Below are positions 7,072-11,929 of a stretch of 11,929 nucleotides of DNA, piece by piece. The stretch lies in assembly GCA_012522285.1 (NCBI GenBank), contig JAAYKS010000068.1:1-11929 (forward strand). The letters are read 5' to 3'. The notes under the pieces are model-generated. The model did no database searches. It saw only the letters and a program-made list of their open reading frames with translations, and was not told where the DNA came from. This stretch comes from Clostridiaceae bacterium (GTDB lineage: Bacteria > Bacillota > Clostridia > Saccharofermentanales > UBA5734). Made by a program: the position numbers and the translations under genes. Position 1 is the stretch's first letter. Every line of letters begins with the position of its first letter.

Positions 7072-8316
7072 ATGATATTTGAGATCCCCTATGGAAAATC
7101 GACGGTTTCCGTCGAGATCGATAAAGAACGGGTATTGGGTGTACTGACACCCAACGAAATCACTGTGGAGCGAAGCGGACTGGATGCGCTCGACTGGAGT
7201 CTCGATCACCCGATCGGGAGCGATCGCCTCGAAGACCTTTGTGTACCCGGTGAACGGGTCGTGATCGTAACCAGCGACATCACCCGGCCGGTTCCCAGTG
7301 CCGTGATCCTGCCGCGGGTGCTGGAACGTCTGTCGCGCGCCGGCATTCCGGACCGCGACATCACGTTGGTCTTTGCTCTGGGAAGCCACCGCAAGCATAC
7401 CCCGGCTGAGATGGAAACATTGACAGGGAAGGACGTTTATTCCCGTATTCGTTGCGTCGACTCAGACCCTTCAGAATGCCAGTATGTCGGCACGTCTTTA
7501 CGAGGAACGAATTACGCCTTGTTTAAGGAGGTTGTGGAAGCAGATCGCGTGATCTGTATCGCCAATATCGAGTACCACTATTTCGCGGGATACAGCGGGG
7601 GCGCCAAGTCGATTATGCCGGGCGTCTCCGACCTGGCCTGCATCCGCAACAACCACAGCGGCATGGTCAAAGAAGAAGCCTGTGCCGGCCGCATCGAAGG
7701 CAATCCGGTCCGGGAAGACATCGACGAAGTCACACGCTTCCAGCGGATCGACTTTATCGTCAACGTGGTGCTGGACGAGCACAAACACATCCTGTATGCG
7801 GCTTCCGGCCACTGGCGTGATGCGCATCGCAGCGGCTGTGCGTTTCTGGATCGGCTCTATAAGGTTCAGATCCCCCGAAAAGCAGACATCGTGCTGGTGT
7901 CTCCGGGCGGATTTCCCAAAGACATCAACCTGTACCAGGCGCAAAAGGCACTGGACAACGCCAAACACGCCGTCCGGGAGGGAGGGGTCATCCTCTGGAT
8001 CGGCTCCTGTTCGGAAGGACTGGAAAACAAACTCTTCGAGAAATGGATGCTGGAATACGAACCATCGTTCATGATCGAGGAAATCGCACGCGATTTTCAG
8101 CTGGGTGCGCACAAAGCAGCCGCGATCGCGCTGGTGCTGCGCAAAGCAAGGATCTTTCTCGTATCCGATCTCGAGGAGGATCTGGTCCGCAGCATCCACC
8201 TCGAACCAAAGGCGTCTGTCTCGGAAGCACTCCAAGATGCCACCGCGCTGCTGGGAGATCACGCGAGTGTGCTGGTGATGCCTTATGGAGGATCCACGTT
8301 GCCAGTGACGGACTGA
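7072..8316 (+). CDS. larA: LarA-family nickel-pincer-dependent 2-hydroxyacid racemase/epimerase
   Basis: The product is 414 residues from the ATG at 7072, which lies nine bases after GGAAAGGG; a TTG nine bases earlier abuts that site and is less likely. LarA racemises lactate with a tethered nickel-pincer nucleotide. Family residues, by comparison with Lactiplantibacillus LarA from memory, are D69 and R72 (SDITRP), H106 (GSHRKHT), H169 (EYHYFAGYSGG), the cofactor-tethering lysine K179 (GGAKSIMPG) and H195 (NNHSG). The position that is Trp358 in lactate racemase appears to be H347 here (GAHKAAA). That argues for a substrate other than lactate, as LarA homologues acting on malate, phenyllactate and other 2-hydroxyacids are known. 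No larB, larC or larE cofactor genes are in the window, so they must be elsewhere. It is co-transcribed with asd and followed by a terminator. Family is firm, substrate is open. Confidence 0.88.
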   Translation: MIFEIPYGKSTVSVEIDKERVLGVLTPNEITVERSGLDALDWSLDHPIGSDRLEDLCVPGERVVIVTSDITRPVPSAVILPRVLERLSRAGIPDRDITLVFALGSHRKHTPAEMETLTGKDVYSRIRCVDSDPSECQYVGTSLRGTNYALFKEVVEADRVICIANIEYHYFAGYSGGAKSIMPGVSDLACIRNNHSGMVKEEACAGRIEGNPVREDIDEVTRFQRIDFIVNVVLDEHKHILYAASGHWRDAHRSGCAFLDRLYKVQIPRKADIVLVSPGGFPKDINLYQAQKALDNAKHAVREGGVILWIGSCSEGLENKLFEKWMLEYEPSFMIEEIARDFQLGAHKAAAIALVLRKARIFLVSDLEEDLVRSIHLEPKASVSEALQDATALLGDHASVLVMPYGGSTLPVTD

Positions 8317-8356
8317 TTTGAACAAAGATCTGATGCTTTTGTTTTCATATCATCAG

Positions 8357-8386
8357 AAGGGAGGCGATAGACGGCTTCCTTTTTTT
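8357..8386 (+). terminator. Rho-independent terminator of the asd-larA operon
   Basis: AAGGGAGGC (8357-8365) can pair with GCTTCC and the following T bases (8374-8382) across an eight-base loop, with a few G-U pairs. A run of seven T follows at 8380-8386. It lies 41 bases after the larA stop codon. A second small hairpin, TCTGATG/CATCAGA (8329-8335 with 8351-8357), lies just before it. Confidence 0.75.
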
Positions 8387-8414
8387 GACACTGCCAATTA
8401 GACAAAATTAAAGT
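8385..8414 (+). promoter_or_regulatory. Candidate promoter overlapping a palindromic operator
   Basis: A perfect consensus -35, TTGACA, is at 8385-8390. Eighteen bases later TAAAGT (8409-8414) matches four of six -10 positions; TTAAAG with a 17-base spacer is a poorer alternative. The spacer and -10 are covered by the 14-bp inverted repeat at 8394-8427, the usual layout of a repressed promoter. No convincing coding frame follows before the end of leuA on the other strand, so any transcript might be a small RNA or antisense to the leuA 3' end. Confidence 0.35.
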
Positions 8415-8427
8415 TTTGTCTAATTGG
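8394..8427. repeat. Perfect 14-bp inverted repeat
   Basis: CCAATTAGACAAAA (8394-8407) and TTTTGTCTAATTGG (8414-8427) are exact reverse complements around a six-base loop TTAAAG. It is AT-rich in a GC-rich neighbourhood. No T run follows the stem on either strand, so it is not a standard terminator. Ten bases later AAAACGCGTTTT (8437-8448) is a further perfect 12-bp palindrome. Operator for a dimeric repressor, cruciform-prone element or remnant of a mobile repeat are all possible. Confidence 0.85.
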
Positions 8428-8621
8428 AGAGAGGGTAAAACGCGTTTTTGGCTATTGTCTACGTTTTCAACGCCTTTTCGGCAGATTTGGCTTATGCCAT
8501 CCAAAGGAGTCTTTTTTACGTTTCGATTGTGTTTTGTAGTTTTGTACAGTATTCAACGGCCCAGCGCGTTTGTATTCGCACCGGGCCGTTGGATTTGTCT
8601 GTCTTTCTGTAATGCAGTCGT
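8428..8621. other. Structured non-coding stretch between asd-larA and leuA
   Basis: The whole gap between the larA and leuA stop codons spans 8317-8621 (305 bases). After the terminator and the 14-bp repeat it holds a 12-bp palindrome (8437-8448), T-rich sequence with AAAGGAG at 8501-8507, and a 9-bp hairpin (8554-8591). A frame open from 8416 to 8655 on the plus strand starts within the repeat and overlaps the leuA end; its translation has no family look and I do not call it. No tRNA or known riboswitch is recognised. Confidence 0.5.
8554..8591. repeat. 9-bp GC-rich hairpin near the 3' end of leuA
   Basis: CAACGGCCC (8554-8562) pairs perfectly with GGGCCGTTG (8583-8591) over a 20-base loop. 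It begins 31 bases past the leuA stop, so it is placed to act as the leuA 3'-end structure. On the minus strand, however, the following bases are GAATACTG, without a T run. On the plus strand the bases after it are T-rich but broken (TTTGTCTGTCTTTC). It may be an inefficient or bidirectional terminator or a 3'-stabilising stem. Confidence 0.55.
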
Positions 8622-10298
8622 TTATCCAATCTCTCTGTCGGTTTCTCTGATGTAGTTGTTCCATGCGCTGACAACCGCCCGCAGCGACGATCTGCTGACG
8701 TTGCTGCTGATGCCCGCTCCAATGTAACTCTCGCCGGTTCCGTTGGAGATCTGTACATACGTGATCGCCTGGGATTGCGTCCCGCGTTCCAGTGCGTGCT
8801 GGCTGTAGGACTGGATTTCAAGTTTGGTGCCGAAATGGTTGTTGAGTGCCGAACAGAACGCCGACAACAAACCGCTTCCGGAACCCTCGATGTCGCGTTC
8901 TTCTCCCGCGACCGATATCTGTGCCTTCAGCGAGACTTCCGTTTCGCCGATGGCCGTTTCCTGATAATTGTCGATTCGGATCGGTTTCACAATATTTACA
9001 TAGTTATTAATAAACAGTTCATATATCTCGCGCGAGAGCAATTCCGAATGACGGTTGTCCGAGATCCTGGTACACACCAGGCTGAAGACTTGCTGGACTG
9101 GTTTGGGTAGATGCAGTCCGTAGTTTTGTTCGAGGATATAGGACACGCCGCCTTTGCCGGACTGGCTGTTGATCCGGATGATCGGTTCGTAGGTCCTGCC
9201 GATGTCCGCGGGATCGATCGGAAGATACGGTACGGCCCAGATACGTGAATCTTCTTTGATGCGTGCCATGCCTTTGTTGATCGCATCCTGATGAGACCCG
9301 GAGAAGGCCGTAAACACGAGATCTCCGGCATACGGATGACGGGGATGCACCACCATGCCGGTCGCGTTTTCATACACGGACACCACATGGTCAATGTGGG
9401 AAAAATCCAGTTTGGGGTCGATCCCCTGGGAAAACAGATTCATACCCAGCACCAGGATGTCCGCATTGCCCGTGCGCTCCCCGTTTCCAAACAACGTCCC
9501 CTCTACCCTGTCCGCCCCCGCCATCAGGCCGAGCTCGGTCGCCGCAACGGCGCAGCCGCGGTCGTTGTGTGGATGCAGACTGACCTGGATCCGGTCCCTG
9601 TACTTCAGGGATTCACACATTGTTTCAATCTGATCCGCGTACACGTTGGGCGTGCTCATCTCGATGGTGGCCGGCAGATTGATGATGACCTTGCGGCCCA
9701 GATCGGGGCGCCAGACGTCCATCACCGCGTTGCAGATCTCCGCGGCGTAATCCAGCTCCGTGCCGGTAAAGCTCTCCGGCGAATACTCAAACCAGAACTC
9801 GGTGCCGGATGTGTCCTGATCGACGTACTCTTTCATCTGTTTCGCACCGGAAACGGCAAGCTCGATCACTTGTGCCTTGTCCATGCGGAACACCACATCG
9901 CGTTGCAGCGTCGATGTCGAATTGTACAGATGTACAATCGCTTTATTGGCTCCTTTGAGAGCTTCAAAGGTCTTTGCAATGATGTGCGGACGAGATTGCG
10001 TCAGCACTTGGATTACAACATCCTCAGGAATCTGTTCTTTTTCGATCAATGCACGCGTAAAGGCAAATTCCGTGTCGGAAGCCGCGGGAAACCCGACTTC
10101 GATTTCCTTGAATCCGGTCTCCACCAAAAATCCGAAAAAAGCCAATTTCTGTTCGAGATCCATCGGGATTTCCAGCGCCTGGTTGCCGTCTCTAAGGTCC
10201 ACACTGCACCAGACCGGTGCGCGTTCGATCTGCCGTTCCGGCCACTTGCGGGATGTTCTGGGAGCCGTCGGATACTTCCGGTACTTTCGGAAATTCAT
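8622..10298 (-). CDS. leuA: 2-isopropylmalate synthase, long (LeuA2/type 2) form
   Basis: The product is 558 residues. It condenses 2-oxoisovalerate with acetyl-CoA to 2-isopropylmalate, the first committed step of leucine synthesis, in the cytosol. The TIM-barrel catalytic domain has SVDLRDGNQAL (R36, D37), the metal-binding HPHND pair H242 and H244, and GNGERTGN (271-278). The linker and the LeuA dimer/leucine-binding regulatory domain occupy about 425-558 (SVAGEERDIEGSGSGLLSAF is typical). The length and the start KYRKYP match the class found in actinobacteria, yeast and some clostridia, rather than the ~510-residue E. coli type. The ATG at 10298 has AAAGGAGG (10317-10310) eleven bases upstream. 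It is regulated by the T-box in its leader, and probably also by leucine feedback through the C-terminal domain. It ends 305 bases from larA, tail to tail, with no other leu gene in the window. Confidence 0.96.
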   Translation of the reverse strand: MNFRKYRKYPTAPRTSRKWPERQIERAPVWCSVDLRDGNQALEIPMDLEQKLAFFGFLVETGFKEIEVGFPAASDTEFAFTRALIEKEQIPEDVVIQVLTQSRPHIIAKTFEALKGANKAIVHLYNSTSTLQRDVVFRMDKAQVIELAVSGAKQMKEYVDQDTSGTEFWFEYSPESFTGTELDYAAEICNAVMDVWRPDLGRKVIINLPATIEMSTPNVYADQIETMCESLKYRDRIQVSLHPHNDRGCAVAATELGLMAGADRVEGTLFGNGERTGNADILVLGMNLFSQGIDPKLDFSHIDHVVSVYENATGMVVHPRHPYAGDLVFTAFSGSHQDAINKGMARIKEDSRIWAVPYLPIDPADIGRTYEPIIRINSQSGKGGVSYILEQNYGLHLPKPVQQVFSLVCTRISDNRHSELLSREIYELFINNYVNIVKPIRIDNYQETAIGETEVSLKAQISVAGEERDIEGSGSGLLSAFCSALNNHFGTKLEIQSYSQHALERGTQSQAITYVQISNGTGESYIGAGISSNVSRSSLRAVVSAWNNYIRETDREIG

Positions 10299-10324
10299 AC
10301 TCGTCCTCTCCTCCTTTGGAATAT

Positions 10325-10362
10325 AAAAAAGCCATCTGTCTCAAAACATGAGACGGATGGCT
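10325..10362 (-). terminator. T-box terminator in the leuA leader
   Basis: On the minus strand AGCCATC-C-GTCTCA pairs with TGAGAC-A-GATGGCT, leaving a four-base TGTT-type loop and one mismatch, followed by a run of six T (10330-10325). It lies directly after the T-box motif, whose 3' side provides the competing antiterminator. It stops transcription before leuA when tRNA-Leu is charged. Confidence 0.9.
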
Positions 10363-10600
10363 CTGATCCGCGGTACCACTCAAATTCGCCCGATACAGAC
10401 CGGACGCACTCTGCCGGATACGGGAACACGGTGGTTCCGATATCCTGTCGATGTAACGGTCGACTTCCCGACGCAGCCTAACGAATTAACGCTCGGTGCG
10501 TATGCTCCAAGGTGAGTTCTCCTGCCTGTTCGCGTCGCTTCACACCAACCAGCGACTCTCTGTGACGGCCGGACAGGGTACTGATCCTCTTCCCAGCATT
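10325..10600 (-). promoter_or_regulatory. Leucine-specific T-box riboswitch controlling leuA
   Basis: Reading the minus strand, Stem I opens near 10597 with GAAGAGGATCAGTA (AGTA at 10582-10579). ACCCTGT pairs with ACAGG (10577-10573 with 10529-10525). The apical hairpin has GTCGC/GCGAC (10556-10552 with 10538-10534), with GAGAG before it and TGGTTGGTG in the loop, the usual distal motifs. The 3' side contains GAA-CTC-ACC; CTC at 10516-10514 sits where the specifier codon belongs and encodes leucine. The T-box motif GAGTGGTACCGCGG is at 10381-10368, differing slightly from the common AGGGTGGNACCGCG. The terminator follows at once. T-boxes read the aminoacylation state of a tRNA: uncharged tRNA-Leu stabilises the antiterminator and turns leuA on. 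Confidence 0.93.
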
Positions 10601-10622
10601 TGCGTATTCAATTGTGGAACCT

Positions 10623-10651
10623 ATTTAATCACAGGTTTTTGTGCTTGACAA
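10623..10651 (-). promoter_or_regulatory. Sigma-A-type promoter of leuA
   Basis: On the minus strand TTGTCA (10651-10646) and TTAAAT (10628-10623) are 17 bases apart, with TG one base before the -10 (extended -10). Transcription would start near 10616, roughly 20 bases before Stem I of the T-box. The -35 is 38 bases beyond the stop of the upstream membrane-protein gene, so leuA has its own promoter although read-through is possible. Confidence 0.7.
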
Positions 10652-10689
10652 GGGGGCGTGGCGGAAAATGGATGCGGGTTCAGAATGAA

Positions 10690-11929
10690 TCAGGGCGTAA
10701 CGCTGCTTTTGGTTGGTGTTTGTGCCGTCACGTCATAGCTGTATCCGTGGTAGGGTTTGTCGGTCAAAAGTCCGATCATGTACACCCGGTTTTCGCCGCC
10801 TGCAGCGGAAATCGGAAGCGCTGCGATGTCCATAATGACACCGGATTGCTTGACATCGGTAAAGCGATAGGAGCTGTTGTCTCCCTCTTTGGGCAACAAG
10901 ACGAGGATGGTTCCCACCTTGCGATTGGTGGTCAGCTGCGCATAATCCGACGCCGCCACCGTCAACAGGCAAGCATCCAAATCCGCCTTGAGCGGACCGG
11001 TTCCCTCGTAGGCAAGCACATAGAAGCGGTCGTCTTCCCGCCCGTTTTGTATGATCAGCTTGGAAAAGTCATTCTCGGGGGTCAGTTCGGGAGGCGTTAC
11101 GGGCTCTCCCGTCTCATCCCCTTCCCCGCCGCTCTCTCCTTCGGATTCGACCAGGATCAACGGGAATGCGTACTGGTGAAAAGGGATCGTGACGGATTTG
11201 CGGATGCCGATGATACGGAGCATTTCGTCGATATCGGTAAACGGATTGTTGCGGAACGCAATATAGCCGAGCAGTCCGACACACATCAGGGTGATCGTGA
11301 TGCGTTGTGCGATGCGGAACCGCCGTTGGGCTTTGCGCTTGGCGATCACCTTTTCATAGGTGGTATAGCCGCGCAGTTTGTACACCCGCTCCCGATCGGT
11401 CTGCCGGATCGTGCTGCGGCTTTTCTTTTTCCGGCGACGGATGGAACGGGCCTTCTTGGAGAAGAGACTTCTGATAAACAACATGGAAGACGAGGCCCCG
11501 GTGGCCAGCACCGGACCGATCCGTCGCAACCCGTTTGGTAAATCGGTCTTTACAAAGGAGAGAACGGAAGACTTGGCCTTGTCCAGCAAGTTCGACTGCG
11601 GCGCGTGAATCCTCCGGAGTTTCGGATTGGGGTCCGTATCGGAATCGCCAAAATCGGAATCGTCCAAAAGGGAGATCTCTTCTTCCGCATCAATCCCCTC
11701 CACATCCGGGTCCTGAACGTGCGGTTCCCAATCTCTCTCCAGCGGTATCACACGATTTTCCGTATCTGCGAGGGTGGTATCCAAGATCGCGGCAGATGCA
11801 GTTGCCTCGATCGCATCCGGCAGAAGGACCGTCTCCGGTTCGGGAACGTCAGGCCGTGCTTCCGTCTCGGGAACTTCAGGTTGTGCTTCCGATTCGTCTT
11901 CCGGTGGCGTTTCCAGCGGAGGCAACACC
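10690..11929 (-). CDS. Unrecognised single-pass membrane protein, N-terminus beyond the window edge
   Basis: At least 412 residues are visible and the frame continues past the right edge, so the true start is not seen (numbers count from 11928). Residues 1-100 are rich in Pro, Glu and Asp, with two near-identical nine-residue repeats near 14-31. Residues 103-210 are strongly basic, with a cluster RSIRRRKKKSR at 161-171. One transmembrane helix lies at about 210-226 (ITITLMCVGLLGYIAF). The rest (227-412) should be outside the cell by the positive-inside rule. It contains a Gly/Glu/Pro-rich spacer (262-287), then a compact region with strand-like segments (RFYVLAYEG, GTILVLLPKE, RVYMIGLLTD). 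I recognise no family. The architecture, a long charged cytoplasmic tail plus one helix and a small outer domain, recalls Gram-positive envelope or division proteins, but that is only a resemblance. It lies upstream of leuA on the same strand. Confidence 0.8.
   Translation of the reverse strand, partial: VLPPLETPPEDESEAQPEVPETEARPDVPEPETVLLPDAIEATASAAILDTTLADTENRVIPLERDWEPHVQDPDVEGIDAEEEISLLDDSDFGDSDTDPNPKLRRIHAPQSNLLDKAKSSVLSFVKTDLPNGLRRIGPVLATGASSSMLFIRSLFSKKARSIRRRKKKSRSTIRQTDRERVYKLRGYTTYEKVIAKRKAQRRFRIAQRITITLMCVGLLGYIAFRNNPFTDIDEMLRIIGIRKSVTIPFHQYAFPLILVESEGESGGEGDETGEPVTPPELTPENDFSKLIIQNGREDDRFYVLAYEGTGPLKADLDACLLTVAASDYAQLTTNRKVGTILVLLPKEGDNSSYRFTDVKQSGVIMDIAALPISAAGGENRVYMIGLLTDKPYHGYSYDVTAQTPTKSSVTP
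11837..11890 (-). repeat. Tandem 27-base repeat, two copies, in frame
   Basis: Two adjacent 27-base units, 11837-11863 and 11864-11890, agree at 22 of 27 bases. They encode EAQPEVPET and EARPDVPEP in the acidic N-terminal region of the membrane protein. The unit length keeps the frame, so copy number could vary between strains without breaking the gene. More copies may lie beyond the edge. Confidence 0.75.

Noticed and set aside
5743..7398. 551-codon minus-strand frame covering asd and part of larA
   Set aside because: It is antisense to two well-supported genes and their promoter and shows no protein family features.
8416..8655. 79-codon plus-strand frame after the 14-bp inverted repeat
   Set aside because: It uses a non-ATG start inside the repeat, has no convincing ribosome binding site at that start, and overlaps the end of leuA. 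An internal TTG at 8527 after AAAGGAG gives only a hydrophobic, unrecognised peptide with poor spacing.
9291..10481. 396-codon plus-strand frame opposite leuA and its T-box
   Set aside because: It is a shadow of leuA and runs through the riboswitch; no motif and no ribosome binding site were seen.
1..11929. CRISPR array, tRNA, rRNA or insertion sequence
   Set aside because: No regularly spaced repeats, no cloverleaf, no ribosomal RNA sequence and no transposase or terminal inverted repeats of an insertion sequence were found.

Overview
The window looks like the chromosome of a Gram-positive, clostridia-type member of the Bacillota with a moderately high G+C content. The main support is a complete leucine T-box leader in front of leuA, purine-rich ribosome binding sites, and consensus-like sigma-A promoters. 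The species cannot be named from the sequence alone.

Left part (1-4498): a divergent locus. A partial AraC-family regulator with an effector-binding-like C-terminus reads leftward off the edge. Facing it is a two-gene operon: a Pol-beta-superfamily nucleotidyltransferase, then 13 bases later a full-length UvrA-family ATPase. The UvrA keeps both ATP sites and the UvrB-binding region, but it has an altered first zinc finger and extra Cys pairs. My reading is an inducible drug- or genotoxin-response cassette; this is inference. By eye, several stretches here are more G+C-rich than stretches of the right part.

Middle (4499-5946): a tyrosine recombinase of XerC/XerD type on the minus strand, with all catalytic residues and a long Pro/Gly/Glu-rich tail. 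It ends tail-to-tail with the UvrA gene and is divergent from asd. The gap to asd holds a strong extended -10 promoter for asd with an 8-bp inverted repeat just upstream.

Right-middle (5947-8621): asd (fungal/archaeal-type aspartate-semialdehyde dehydrogenase) followed 39 bases later by a LarA-family nickel-pincer racemase homologue. This operon closes with a rho-independent terminator. The 305-base gap before leuA has no convincing gene but is rich in structure. It contains a consensus -35 hexamer, a perfect 14-bp inverted repeat, a 12-bp palindrome and a 9-bp hairpin.

Right part (8622-11929): on the minus strand, leuA of the long (type 2) 2-isopropylmalate synthase kind, preceded by promoter, T-box with a CUC (Leu) specifier and terminator. 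Upstream of it lies the 3' part of an unrecognised single-pass membrane protein with an acidic N-terminal region, which runs off the right edge. asd and leuA make branched-chain and aspartate-family amino acid synthesis the metabolic theme of this half.
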